Source of the DNA: Pseudomonas sp. IPO3778
GTDB lineage: Bacteria > Pseudomonadota > Gammaproteobacteria > Pseudomonadales > Pseudomonadaceae
Reading direction: 5' to 3'
Length of the DNA stretch: 64,000 nt
NCBI RefSeq assembly: GCF_013386825.1
Contig: NZ_JACARC010000066.1
Location: 1 to 64,000, forward strand
The first letter of the stretch is position 1. Each line of letters opens with the position of its first letter. The translations under genes and the position numbers were made by a program. Below, piece after piece: positions 17,095 to 25,966 of this stretch. The notes under the pieces were generated by a model. That model did no database searches. It was not told where the DNA came from and saw nothing but the letters and a program-made list of their open reading frames with translations.

Positions 17095-18624
17095 TTAATG
17101 ACTGACGTTATCGACTGCAATGCTTTCGCCGCTCACATCGGCGTAATACGGCTGGCGCTTGGCGAACAGCAGGTACAGCAGCCCTGCAATACCGGCGCCA
17201 ATCAGCCAGGAGAACGGCGACACGTGGGCGAACCCGGGCAACAGGGCCAACAGAATGGCGATCACTGCCGCAGGAATGAACGCCGCTACGGCGCGCAGAT
17301 TGACGCCACGGCTGTAGTAATAAGCGCCTTTCGGGTCTTCGCTATACAGCTGCGGCACGTCCACCTGGCTTTTGCGGATCAACCAGTAGTCGACCATGAT
17401 CACCCCGTACAACGGCCCGAGCAGGGCGCCCAGCCCGGAGAGGAAATACACGATCACCAGCGGGCTGTTGTAGAGGTTCCACGGCAGGATCAACACCGCC
17501 ACGGTGGCGCTGATCAGCCCGGCACGGCGGAAGTTCAGGTACTTGGGCGCCAGGTTGCTCAGCACAAAGGCCGGCGCGACGAAGTTGGCCATGATGTTCA
17601 CCGCTACGGTCACGATCAGGAACGCCAGGCAACCCAGCACCAGGAAGAAGGTGTTTGGAATCGCCGCGATGATTTCCGTAGGGCTCTCGATCACCCGGCC
17701 ATTGAGGTGGAACTGCCCGCCGCACAGCAGCACGGTGATGCTGGCGAACACCAGGATATTCACCGGCAGGCCCCAGAAGTTGCCGACCTTGATGGTCTTG
17801 CGGCACGGCGAGGAGCGGGCGAAATCGCAGAAATTCAGGATCAGCGTGCCGTAGATCGCCAGCCACAACGCGCCACCGGCGAAGATGTTGCGCCACATTT
17901 CGCCACCCGTCAGCGGCTCGCGGATCGACCAGGCGATCTGGCCGCCTGCCTGGAAATACATCCAGCCGGCCAGGGACGCTACCGTCAGTAGAATGACCGG
18001 CCCGGCGAAGGCTTCATAGCGGCGCACCATCTCCATGCCATAGGCGAGGATGGCCAGTTGCACCAACCAGATCGCCACAAAACACGCCCAACCGAGGGTC
18101 GACAGGCCAAGGATCGCGTTGTGGTCATAGTCGGCAAAACCTGGATGAACCGCGGTCAACAGCACGCGGAAAACCACCGAGGCGAGGTACGTCTGAATCC
18201 CGAACCAGGCGATCGCGATCACTGCGCGAATCAGCGCCGGAATCTGCGCGCCATGAATGCCGAAACTGATACGGCTGATCACCGGAAACGGCACGCCGGT
18301 CTTCTGTCCCATATAGCCGGACAGGTTCATGAAGAAGTACACCAGCGCCGCGCCGATCCCCAGGGACAGCAGAATCTGCCAGCCGCCCAGGCCCAGGGCA
18401 TACAAGCCGATGGCGAAGGAATAGTTGGCGATGTTGTGCACATCGTTGGTCCACAGGGCAAAGATACTGTAGCGGCCCCAGCGGCGGCCTTCGGCCTTGG
18501 TGGGCGCCAGGTCCTTGTTGTGCAGGCGCGGGCTGAGTACCAGCGGGCCGGGGCTCGCGGCCTCGGGGTTCAGGGTGGAGGAGGGCAGATCCAGTGCGAT
18601 GTTATTGGAGAGGCTTGTACGCAT
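17095..18624 (-). CDS. NCS1-family nucleobase/hydantoin/allantoin permease
   Basis: A 509-residue cytoplasmic-membrane symporter with about twelve helices. NCS1 features include the N-terminal RRWGRYSIFALWTNDVHNIA segment, GVPFPVISRISFGIHGAQIPAL in helix 3 and a C-terminal YGVIMVDYWLIRK block, as in PucI, HyuP or Mhp1-like permeases. It is the first gene of a two-gene leftward unit with the racemase-family enzyme. A TTGTATACAA palindrome lies in its promoter region, which implies GntR-type control from elsewhere. Confidence 0.88.
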   Translation of the reverse strand: MRTSLSNNIALDLPSSTLNPEAASPGPLVLSPRLHNKDLAPTKAEGRRWGRYSIFALWTNDVHNIANYSFAIGLYALGLGGWQILLSLGIGAALVYFFMNLSGYMGQKTGVPFPVISRISFGIHGAQIPALIRAVIAIAWFGIQTYLASVVFRVLLTAVHPGFADYDHNAILGLSTLGWACFVAIWLVQLAILAYGMEMVRRYEAFAGPVILLTVASLAGWMYFQAGGQIAWSIREPLTGGEMWRNIFAGGALWLAIYGTLILNFCDFARSSPCRKTIKVGNFWGLPVNILVFASITVLLCGGQFHLNGRVIESPTEIIAAIPNTFFLVLGCLAFLIVTVAVNIMANFVAPAFVLSNLAPKYLNFRRAGLISATVAVLILPWNLYNSPLVIVYFLSGLGALLGPLYGVIMVDYWLIRKSQVDVPQLYSEDPKGAYYYSRGVNLRAVAAFIPAAVIAILLALLPGFAHVSPFSWLIGAGIAGLLYLLFAKRQPYYADVSGESIAVDNVSH

Positions 18625-18691
18625 TCCGGCAGGCTCCTGGACATCAGCAGGAGAGCGGCTGACGTCAAAGTGTATGTATCTTTTTTATTAA

Positions 18692-18701
18692 TTGTATACA
18701 A
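18692..18701. promoter_or_regulatory. TTGTATACAA palindrome, GntR(FCD)-like operator
   Basis: A perfect 10-bp palindrome in an AT-rich stretch 68 bases upstream of the permease ATG. TTGTNNACAA-type sites are typical for FCD-class GntR repressors. No gntR gene is adjacent. Confidence 0.5.
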
Positions 18702-18921
18702 AGTGTGTTTTGCCTTAAGCCACATGCGTGCCAGATTTTCCGCGGAAAAATCGGCGGGTGATTTGGTTTTTAGAGTGATTGGAAATAAACGACTGAATTT
18801 AAAGCGATATAAATTGACCGTTTGAACAGCTATTTATTTTGTGTTGCTGGAAAGGAAGAGGATTTAAGCGGAGGTACGGCGAGGGAGGATGTAACTTTTC
18901 GGTGCAGGATTTTATAAGTGC

Positions 18922-18956
18922 ACACAAAAATGGCACCGATGGTGACATTTTTGTGT
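18922..18956. repeat. Strong inverted repeat beyond cysH
   Basis: ACACAAAAATGGCACC, the spacer GAT, then GGTGACATTTTTGTGT. The arms are 16 bp with one mismatch. It lies 20 bases beyond the cysH stop in a 351-base gap. The rest of that gap (18625-18975) is AT-rich and shows only the permease promoter region. It may terminate cysH or bind a regulator. Confidence 0.6.
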
Positions 18957-18975
18957 ACAGGTTTTGCCTGGCGGG

Positions 18976-19710
18976 TTACGCCTTGCTGATGATGTTCCCG
19001 GCGTGCAACCCGCATTCTTTCTGGGTCGCTTCTTCCCACCACCAGCGGCCTTCGCGCTCGTGCTGGTTCGGCAGCACCGGACGGGTGCACGGCTCACAGC
19101 CGATGCTGATAAAACCGCGCTCGTGCAGGCTGTTGTACGGCAGCTCCAGCATGCGGATGTAACCCCAGATCTCCTCGCTGGTCATCTGCGCCAGCGGGTT
19201 GAACTTGTACAGGGTGCGTTCCGGGGTGGAGAAGGCGCTGTCGATTTCCAGCGCGGCCACCTGGCTGCGGGTGCCCGGGCTCTGGTCGCGGCGCTGGCCG
19301 GTGGCCCATGCGCTTACGCCGGACAGCTTGCGGCGCAGCGGTTCGATCTTGCGCACGCCACAGCATTCGCCATGGCCGTCCTTATAGAAACTGAACAGGC
19401 CCTTTTCCTTGACGAAGGGTTCCAGCTTGCTCTGGTCCGGCGAGATCAACTCGATGTCGATCTTGTAGAACTCACGCACCTGCTCGATAAACCGGTAGGT
19501 CTCCGGGTGCAGGCGGCCGGTGTCGAGGCTGAACACCTTGACGTTCTTGTTCAGCTTCCAGGCCATGTCTACCAGCACCACGTCCTCGGCACCGCTGAAA
19601 GAGATCCACAGGTCGTCGCCAAACTGGCTGAATGCCAGCTTGAGAATATCCTGGGCGGATTTGTTGGCATAAGTCGCGGCGAGTTCAGCGACGTCGAAGG
19701 CTTGGTTCAT
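18976..19710 (-). CDS. cysH: Adenylylsulfate (APS) reductase, assimilatory
   Basis: Reduces APS to sulfite with thioredoxin in sulfate assimilation. The 244-residue protein has the bacterial APS-type [4Fe-4S] ligands CC (C116, C117) and CEPC (C205, C208), and the catalytic cysteine C233 in KECGLH. The iron-sulfur cysteines separate it from PAPS reductases, which lack them. It also has FSGAEDVVL near residue 38 and SLDTGRLHPET. It is divergent from thrH and stands alone. Confidence 0.93.
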   Translation of the reverse strand: MNQAFDVAELAATYANKSAQDILKLAFSQFGDDLWISFSGAEDVVLVDMAWKLNKNVKVFSLDTGRLHPETYRFIEQVREFYKIDIELISPDQSKLEPFVKEKGLFSFYKDGHGECCGVRKIEPLRRKLSGVSAWATGQRRDQSPGTRSQVAALEIDSAFSTPERTLYKFNPLAQMTSEEIWGYIRMLELPYNSLHERGFISIGCEPCTRPVLPNQHEREGRWWWEEATQKECGLHAGNIISKA

Positions 19711-19862
19711 CAGGACGGTTCCTACAGGTCAATGGCGCTGAGCGCTCTATAGGGGGGCGATGGTAACAAAATCCCGCCTGCGTTGCGGCGGCCAGCGTGA
19801 ATCGCTAGAGTTCGGCAGTCCTTTTGCTCGCTCAACTCAATAACTTTAAATGGGAGTGTCTT

Positions 19863-20480
19863 GTGGAAATTGCCTGTCTCGACCTGGAAGGGGTGCTGGT
19901 CCCGGAAATCTGGATCGCCTTCGCCGAAAAAACCGGTATTGAATCCTTGCGGGCCACCACCCGGGACATTCCCGACTACGACGTGCTGATGAAACAGCGC
20001 CTGCGCATTCTTGATGAGCACGGGCTGAAGCTCTCGGATATCCAGGAAGTGATCGCCACCCTCCAGCCCCTGGATGGCGCCATTGAATTCGTCAACTGGC
20101 TGCGCGAGCGCTTCCAGGTGGTGATTCTGTCGGACACGTTCTATGAGTTTTCCCAGCCGTTGATGCGCCAGCTGGGCTTCCCGACGCTGCTGTGCCATCG
20201 GTTGATCACCGATGAGAATGACCGGGTGGTGAGCTACCAACTGCGCCAGAAAGATCCCAAGCGTCAGTCGGTTTTGGCCTTCAAGACCCTGTACTACCGG
20301 GTGATTGCCGCCGGCGACTCCTACAACGACACCACCATGCTCGGTGAGGCAGACCGCGGGATTCTGTTCCACGCGCCGGAGAACGTGATCCGCGAATTCC
20401 CGCAGTTCCCGGCGGTGCATACGTTTGAGGACTTGAAGAAAGCGTTCATCAAGGCGTCGAATCGGCAGTTGAGCCTGTAA
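19863..20480 (+). CDS. thrH: Phosphoserine phosphatase / homoserine phosphotransferase ThrH
   Basis: HAD-superfamily enzyme of 205 residues that dephosphorylates phosphoserine and can transfer the phosphate to homoserine. Motif I is CLDLEGVLV (nucleophile Asp8 by this start), motif II is ILSDTF, and motif III/IV is GDSYNDTTML. The start is GTG at 19863 because homologues begin MEIACLDLEGV and GGGAGTG precedes it. The longer frame from 19824 adds 13 unmatched residues. Confidence 0.92.
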   Translation: MEIACLDLEGVLVPEIWIAFAEKTGIESLRATTRDIPDYDVLMKQRLRILDEHGLKLSDIQEVIATLQPLDGAIEFVNWLRERFQVVILSDTFYEFSQPLMRQLGFPTLLCHRLITDENDRVVSYQLRQKDPKRQSVLAFKTLYYRVIAAGDSYNDTTMLGEADRGILFHAPENVIREFPQFPAVHTFEDLKKAFIKASNRQLSL

Positions 20481-20505
20481 GTTATTTGGCGTTGCCAATG
20501 GCCTC

Positions 20506-20571
20506 ATCGCAGGCAAGCCAGCTCCCACATGTTGACCGCGCTCCCACGTGGGAGCCGGGCTTGCCCGCGAT
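20506..20571. repeat. Paired REP elements
   Basis: ATCGCAGGCAAGCCAGCTCCCAC and GTGGGAGCCGGGCTTGCCCGCGAT face each other, with a central CGCTCCCACGTGGGAGC dyad. It lies between convergent thrH and the higBA module and probably ends both transcripts. Confidence 0.75.
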
Positions 20572-20596
20572 TGGGCCGGTGTGGGCACTGCACAGC

Positions 20597-20953
20597 CTAA
20601 ACGCCTGCCAGCAAACTCTCATAAGGAATGCGCAAGCCTTTATGCAGGCGTTTAATCATCGACAAGCTCAGCTTGCGCTTGTGGTTCAGCACTTCGGAAA
20701 CCCGCCCGCTCGGCCCTATGAAAGGCTCCAGGTCTCGGGCGGTCAGGCCTAGCTGCTCCATTCGAAACTTGATCGCTTCTACGGGATCCGAAGGGGGCAT
20801 TGGGTAATGCTCTGCTTCGTACTTTTCGATAAGAATGGCGAGAATTTCCAGCTCGTCACCCTCGGGCGAGCCAATTTGTGCTTCCCATAGCTGCTCGACA
20901 CGCGCGAGCGCAGCGGTCAGGTCTTCCTGGGAATGAATAGGTTTGATGTTCAT
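20597..20953 (-). CDS. higA: HigA-type antitoxin (HTH)
   Basis: A 118-residue antitoxin. The N-terminal half (MNIKPIHSQEDLTAALARVE) is the helical HigA region, and the C-terminal half carries an XRE-like HTH (LTARDLEPFIGPSGRVSEVLNHKRKLSLSM) that represses the operon. The ATG at 20953 overlaps the toxin stop by one base (TGATG), so the antitoxin is translated after the toxin, the reversed order typical of higBA. A GTG one codon earlier is possible. Confidence 0.88.
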   Translation of the reverse strand: MNIKPIHSQEDLTAALARVEQLWEAQIGSPEGDELEILAILIEKYEAEHYPMPPSDPVEAIKFRMEQLGLTARDLEPFIGPSGRVSEVLNHKRKLSLSMIKRLHKGLRIPYESLLAGV

Positions 20954-21255
20954 CACACGGTCTCCGCGTTGATCTGATCGTACTGCGCGTGGGTCCCCAC
21001 GAAACGTATGAACGCAAGCTGTCGCTGATAATTGATCGCCATGATCACTCGATACTTGTTACCACCTATGTTGAACACAACCCGGCCCCCTTTGAGAATG
21101 CTCGCTGTTCTTAGCTCTGCCTTGAGGGCCTGCGGGGTTGGGTAGGTAGCCTTTTCCATATGGCGATACAACTCCACCAGCGGCGTTTTGGCATCCATGC
21201 AGCCGGGGTGGCTTTCCCAGAATATTCGGAACGTCGACAGAGCGATTATCCGCAT
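20953..21255 (-). CDS. higB: HigB-type mRNA interferase toxin
   Basis: A 100-residue basic RelE-superfamily toxin of the HigB_toxin family, which cleaves mRNA on the ribosome. Landmarks are MRIIALSTFRIFWESHPG, the central KGGRVVFNIGGNKYRVI beta-strands and the C-terminal AFIRFVGTHAQYDQI segment. It is first in the module under an autoregulated promoter. The gene appears intact, so the module is probably functional. Confidence 0.9.
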   Translation of the reverse strand: MRIIALSTFRIFWESHPGCMDAKTPLVELYRHMEKATYPTPQALKAELRTASILKGGRVVFNIGGNKYRVIMAINYQRQLAFIRFVGTHAQYDQINAETV

Positions 21256-21264
21256 CGCGTCAAC

Positions 21265-21308
21265 CTCCCAATTTGGGAGATAATAGGTGCGGTTGAGGGC
21301 AGATGCAA
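21265..21308 (-). promoter_or_regulatory. higBA promoter and operator overlapping the ribosome-binding site
   Basis: On the minus strand TTGCAT, 17 bases, then TATTAT (21308 to 21280) make a good sigma-70 promoter. It is followed at once by CTCCCAA-A-TTGGGAG (21279-21265). The right arm's GGGAG continues as GGGAGG and is also the higB Shine-Dalgarno, nine bases before the ATG. Confidence 0.7.
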
Positions 21309-21483
21309 TCTCGGAAATATTTCCTGACGAGTAGGCAGTCGCTTCATGTGATCCTTCACAGACGGCGGGTGGACGGTTGAAGCCGGACGCTATCCTCCCG
21401 CTTCAAACCCGTCTACTTCGGCACTGATTCAGGTCTTTTCTGCTGCGTGGCTCTACGTCAGCGAGCCAGGAAGGGGCAGGGTG

Positions 21484-22827
21484 CTACAAGCTTTCCAAGG
21501 TGTGTAACAAAACCTGCACCTTGGTCAGCGACTCCTGGTACTCCGCCTGCCACTCCGAGTCCGCGACGATCCCGCCGCCGCCCCAGCAGCACACCTGCCC
21601 ATCCTTGACCAACAAGCTGCGAATGGCGATGGAGCTGTCCATCTCGCCGCGTACGTCCAGGTACACCAGCGAACCGCAATACAGCCCGCGCCGGGTGGGT
21701 TCCAGCTCGTCGATGATCTGCATCGCGCGGATCTTCGGGGCGCCGGTGATGGAGCCGCCGGGGAAGCTGCCGGCGATCAGGTCCAGGGCGTCTTTATCGT
21801 CGGCCAACTCGCCGGTGACGCTGCTTACCAGGTGATGCACGTTCGGATAGCTTTCGAGGCTGAACAACTCCGGCACTTTCACCGAGCCGGTACGGCAGGT
21901 GCGGCCCAGGTCGTTGCGCAGCAGGTCGACGATCATCAGGTTCTCGGCACGATCCTTGGGGCTGGCCAGCAGTTCGGCGGCGTTGGCCGCATCTTCTACG
22001 GGTGTTGCGCCCCGTGGGCGGGTGCCCTTGATCGGGCGGGTTTCCACCTGGCGCTGGCTGATTTTGACAAAGCGTTCCGGCGACAAGCTCAACACCGCGC
22101 CGTCGTCCGGGAGGCTCTGGAACCCGGAAAACGGCGTCGGGCAGGCTTCGCGCAGGGCGCAGTAGGCCGCCCACGGATCGCCGCTGCACGGGGCGCGGAA
22201 GCGTTGGGCGAAGTTGACCTGGTAGCAGTCGCCGGCCTGGATGTAGGCCTGGATGCGGGCGAGGGCTTGCTTGTAGGTTTCGGCAGTCACGTCCGGAGCC
22301 ATGGGGCCCTGCAGCTTGAACGTTTCCAGCGGGGTGATGGCCGGCTGGCTGAACAGGGTGATCAGGCGTTGCCGCTCGCTCTCCACCAGTTTGGGATGGA
22401 ACACCAGTTGGCTGGCCTGCGCCTGGTGGTCGCTGATCAAGGCCCAGGCGTACAGGCCAAAGCGCGCGTCCGGCAGGTGCAGATCGTCCACGGCTAAGTG
22501 CGGCAGGTGCTCAAGGTGGCGGCCGAAGTCGTAGCTCAGGTAACCGATCAGGCCGCCGGCGAACGGCAGCTCATAAGGCGCAGGAATGCTGGCTTCACCC
22601 AGCAACGTCAGGTTTTCCCGCAACCGTTGCAGGAAATCGCTGCCGCTTTCGTCCGGCAGTACCGCCAGCGTCGCCTCGGGCCACGCACTCAGCAAATCAT
22701 ACCGGCCACGCTCGGCAGCCGGTCGGCCGCTGTCCAGCAGCACTGCGCCGGGGGCATGGCGGATCGCTGCAAAATACTCGGCAGGGTTGGCCCGGTAGGG
22801 CAACGGGTGTACAGAACAGATCGACAT
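21484..22827 (-). CDS. pabB: Aminodeoxychorismate synthase component I
   Basis: Converts chorismate and glutamine-derived ammonia (with PabA) to aminodeoxychorismate for folate. The 447-residue protein ends with the chorismate-binding domain: FVKISQRQVETRPIKGTRPRG, DRAENLMIVDLLRNDLGR and GGSITGAPKIRAMQIIDELE are conserved. The PIKGT motif, with its nucleophilic lysine, favours PabB over anthranilate synthase TrpE. The start MSICSVHPLPY (22827) is preferred by homology; a frame five codons longer exists. It is monocistronic. Confidence 0.92.
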   Translation of the reverse strand: MSICSVHPLPYRANPAEYFAAIRHAPGAVLLDSGRPAAERGRYDLLSAWPEATLAVLPDESGSDFLQRLRENLTLLGEASIPAPYELPFAGGLIGYLSYDFGRHLEHLPHLAVDDLHLPDARFGLYAWALISDHQAQASQLVFHPKLVESERQRLITLFSQPAITPLETFKLQGPMAPDVTAETYKQALARIQAYIQAGDCYQVNFAQRFRAPCSGDPWAAYCALREACPTPFSGFQSLPDDGAVLSLSPERFVKISQRQVETRPIKGTRPRGATPVEDAANAAELLASPKDRAENLMIVDLLRNDLGRTCRTGSVKVPELFSLESYPNVHHLVSSVTGELADDKDALDLIAGSFPGGSITGAPKIRAMQIIDELEPTRRGLYCGSLVYLDVRGEMDSSIAIRSLLVKDGQVCCWGGGGIVADSEWQAEYQESLTKVQVLLHTLESL

Positions 22828-22908
22828 GCGGGGCGGAGCCATCGGTGCGCGGGGGAGGGGATTGTAGTCCCCTGCAGGATTTGCTCCTAGAGGGGATAGG
22901 CAGAGCGG

Positions 22909-23895
22909 TCAGGCTTCAACCGCAGGAATATGCCCGAACATCTCCTGCACAAACTTTACCCGTTCTTCCGGTGTTTCTGTCACGCCGGCGGCTTTGAACT
23001 CTTCCAGCCGAGCCTCTACGGCATGGGTACGCAGGGTCAGGCCGCAGTCGTTGGCAATCTGGATATTCAGCCCCGGGCGAGCATTAAGCTCCAGGATCAG
23101 TGGGCCTTTTTCCTGGTCCAGCACCATGTCCACGCCGATGTAACCCAAGCCGCACAGCTCATAGCAGCCGGCTGCGAGCTTCATGAAACCGTCCCAGTTG
23201 GGCAGTTGCACGCCGTCCACCGCGTTGGTGGTGTCGGGGTGTTTGGTGATGATGTTGTTCAGCCAGGTGCCACGCAGGGTCAGCCCGGTGGCCAGGTCGA
23301 CACCCACGCCAATCGCGCCCTGGTGCAGGTTGGCCTTGCCGCCGGACTGGCGAGTGGGCAAGCGCAGCATGGCCATCACCGGGTAGCCCATCAGCACAAT
23401 GATGCGGATGTCCGGAACGCCTTCATAGCTGATGCTTTTGAATATCTGGTCGGGCACCACCCGGTATTCGATCAGCGCCCGGTCACGGTGGCCGCCCAGG
23501 GAATACAGGCCGGTGAGGATGCTGGAAATCTGATGCTCGATCTCTTCATGGCTGATGATCTTGCCGGAGACCGTGCGATAGCGCCCCTCAAAACGGTCGG
23601 CGATCACCAGGATGCCGTCGCCGCCCGCGCCCTGGGCCGGCTTGATCACGAAGTCGCTGCGCCCACCGATGATGTCGTCGAGCTTGTCGATTTCCTTCTC
23701 GGTGGAAATGATCCCGTACATCTGCGGCACATGGATGCCGGCCGCCATGGCCCGTTCCTTGGTGATGATCTTGTCATCCACGATCGGGTACAGGCTGCGC
23801 TTGTTGTACTTGAGCACGTAGTCGGCGTTACGCCGGTTGATGCCCATGATCCCCCGCGCTTCCAGGGCCTTCCAGGTCTTCCAGAAGCCGAACAT
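22909..23895 (-). CDS. ATP-grasp alpha-L-glutamate ligase-like protein (RimK type)
   Basis: A 328-residue ATP-grasp enzyme, which normally joins an amino acid (often glutamate) to a carboxylate. It shows the ATP-grasp core: DFVIKPAQGAGGDGILVI for nucleotide binding, GVDMVLDQEKGPLILELNARPG for Mg and catalysis. It is coupled (TAATG) to the membrane transglutaminase-like gene and follows the retropepsin-like protease gene. The substrate is unknown. The trio suggests a peptide or amino-acid ligase working with a membrane partner and a protease. Confidence 0.85.
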   Translation of the reverse strand: MFGFWKTWKALEARGIMGINRRNADYVLKYNKRSLYPIVDDKIITKERAMAAGIHVPQMYGIISTEKEIDKLDDIIGGRSDFVIKPAQGAGGDGILVIADRFEGRYRTVSGKIISHEEIEHQISSILTGLYSLGGHRDRALIEYRVVPDQIFKSISYEGVPDIRIIVLMGYPVMAMLRLPTRQSGGKANLHQGAIGVGVDLATGLTLRGTWLNNIITKHPDTTNAVDGVQLPNWDGFMKLAAGCYELCGLGYIGVDMVLDQEKGPLILELNARPGLNIQIANDCGLTLRTHAVEARLEEFKAAGVTETPEERVKFVQEMFGHIPAVEA

Positions 23896-25427
23896 TACGA
23901 GTCAGCCTTGAGGAAGGCCTTGAAGCGCACCAGTTCGGTCAGGCGGTAGCCGCGATAGCGACCCATGGCCAGCATGAAACCCACCAGGATCAACAGGATC
24001 GCCGGGAAGGTGAACACGAAGTAGATCAGCTCCGGCACGCTCATGATGATGTGGGCCAGGGAGGCCGCGAACAGCGTGCCGATCGCGACTTTCATCGCAT
24101 GGCCACCCCCGCGCTCTTCCCAGGTGATCGACAGACGTTCGATGGTCATGGTCAAAATCACCATCGGGAACAACGCCACCGACAGCCCGCGCTCCAGGCC
24201 CAGCTTGTGGCTGAACAGGCTGATGGCCGCGATCAGCACCACCACGAAGGTCAGCACCACCGACAGCCTCGGCAGCATCTGCAGCTTCAAGTGTTCCAGG
24301 TAAGACCGCAGCGACAGCCCCAGCGCCGTAATAATGGTGAACAGCACAATCCCGAAGCCCAGCTGCGTCTCTCGGAACGCCAGGGCAATCAGCACCGGGG
24401 TGAACGTGCCGAGGGTCTGCAGGCCGATCAGGTTGCGAAGGATCAGGATCACCAGCACGCCGATCGGGATCATCACCATGATCATGAAGGTCTGCTGGGT
24501 TTGCAGCGGCAGGCCGTACAGCGAGTATTCGAGGAAGTTGGCGTCGGTATTCTCGTCCGTCAGCTTGGCCAGGCGAATGGCGTTCATTTCGCTGTTGTTG
24601 AGGCTGAAGGTCACCATGGCCTTTTTGCCGCCGTCGACGGTGATCAGGTTTTCATCGCCGGTCCACCACAGCAGGCGGTCGGTGGGCAGCCCTTGTTCGC
24701 CGGTGTCGGGGTTGAAGTACAGCCAGTCATTGCCGTTGAAGCTGCGCAGCCAGAGTTCCGGGGTTTGTGGCTGGTCGGCCACCAGGCGGATGGTGTGGAC
24801 CTTTTCCACCGGCACGTGGGCAATGGACAGCAGCAACTCGACGATCTTGGCCTTGTGCGGTGTCGACGGGTCGCCCGCCAGCAGCAGCTTCACGTTGTCG
24901 TCGTTGAGGTTGTTGGTGCGCTTGATGGCTTCGCTGATAAAGGTCTCGACATCGGCCGAGTGCTGGCGGATCGGCGCCAGCAGGGCTTCGGCGGCGATTT
25001 TTTCCGGGCCGTCGACGGCAATGCTGTCGCGGAAGGTGGGGCCCTTGACCTTGACCTTTTCGCCGCTGTAACGCTTGGTCAGTACCAAGCGGTAGTAGAG
25101 GGTCTGGTTGCCCTTGGCCCGACGGGCCGACCAGGTGACCTTGCGGTTGCCATCGAGGCGGTTGACGCTCACACCGTAGTTATTCGAAATAAAGCTTTCA
25201 TTCAGGCTGACGAAGTCGCGGCTCAGGGGCGGCACGAACATCTGGATCTTCACCGGGTCTTTGGCGTTGGCGACGAATTCGACCTTGGCGTCGATGTTCC
25301 ACAGGTCGTCGGTGGCGTCCTCGGTGACAGGAATCCCCAGCACGAAAATCTGATAGGCCGTGACCGAAATGCCCAGGACCACCAATACGGCGATCAGGAT
25401 TTTCAGGTGCAGATTAAGAGAGCGCAT
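23895..25427 (-). CDS. Inactive transglutaminase-like protein fused to seven membrane helices
   Basis: A 510-residue inner-membrane protein. One N-terminal helix (about 8-30) leads into a periplasmic region with an inactive transglutaminase-like fold (about 40-290). The C-terminal half has about seven helices (MIMVMIPIGVLVILILRNLIG to the end). I recognise the UUP/7TM-transglutaminase pair annotated as inactive because the catalytic Cys-His-Asp set is not evident. It lies between the protease and the ATP-grasp gene, six bases after the former. Confidence 0.8.
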   Translation of the reverse strand: MRSLNLHLKILIAVLVVLGISVTAYQIFVLGIPVTEDATDDLWNIDAKVEFVANAKDPVKIQMFVPPLSRDFVSLNESFISNNYGVSVNRLDGNRKVTWSARRAKGNQTLYYRLVLTKRYSGEKVKVKGPTFRDSIAVDGPEKIAAEALLAPIRQHSADVETFISEAIKRTNNLNDDNVKLLLAGDPSTPHKAKIVELLLSIAHVPVEKVHTIRLVADQPQTPELWLRSFNGNDWLYFNPDTGEQGLPTDRLLWWTGDENLITVDGGKKAMVTFSLNNSEMNAIRLAKLTDENTDANFLEYSLYGLPLQTQQTFMIMVMIPIGVLVILILRNLIGLQTLGTFTPVLIALAFRETQLGFGIVLFTIITALGLSLRSYLEHLKLQMLPRLSVVLTFVVVLIAAISLFSHKLGLERGLSVALFPMVILTMTIERLSITWEERGGGHAMKVAIGTLFAASLAHIIMSVPELIYFVFTFPAILLILVGFMLAMGRYRGYRLTELVRFKAFLKADS

Positions 25428-25432
25428 TCAAA

Positions 25433-25966
25433 TTACTCAGCGGTATGAGCGTCGGTGGCGCAGGCAGGTTTGCCCGCCGCGTATTTAAGACTGGGGTCGA
25501 CCAGCGCATCAAAGCGTTTGAGCGCTTCGGAGCCGATCAGCAGCGGGTATTGGAAGGCGCTGCGGTCAGTCAAGTTCACTTCGATACTGCGTAAAGCGGT
25601 GCCCATGCAGATGTCCAGGGCAATCACGGGACGGGCGGTGTAGTTCTTGTCTTCATCGGGGTCGTAGTCACCGGCGCGGCGTTTGATCTTGCTCACGCGG
25701 GCCAGGGGGCGCTCGATGGGGTGGGAATGGGCGGCGTCGATGGCAAGATAAAAGCGCACCCAGGATTCGCCGTTGCGCTTGAAACGCTTGATGTCGCGGG
25801 CACTCAAGGACGCAGTCTTGGCGCCCGTGTCGAGTTTGGCGGCCACTTCCAGGTCAATGCCGGCCAACGTGGCGTATTCATTGAGCCCATACACGGTCTT
25901 CTCGGCTGCAACGCCAAGGCCCGGTATAAACAGTAGAAACATTAGGGGGAAGGGCTTGAGTCTCAT
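25433..25966 (-). CDS. Retropepsin-like aspartic protease (RimB/DUF785 type)
   Basis: A 177-residue exported protein with an N-terminal hydrophobic signal (FPLMFLLFIPGLGVAAEK) and a retropepsin-like fold. The active-site motif is KLDTGAKTASLSA (D-T-G) near residue 41. Family members are often labelled ATP-dependent zinc protease, although the motif is aspartic. It is first in the trio with the membrane transglutaminase-like protein and the ligase. A periplasmic protease with one active Asp would act as a dimer. Confidence 0.82.
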   Translation of the reverse strand: MRLKPFPLMFLLFIPGLGVAAEKTVYGLNEYATLAGIDLEVAAKLDTGAKTASLSARDIKRFKRNGESWVRFYLAIDAAHSHPIERPLARVSKIKRRAGDYDPDEDKNYTARPVIALDICMGTALRSIEVNLTDRSAFQYPLLIGSEALKRFDALVDPSLKYAAGKPACATDAHTAE

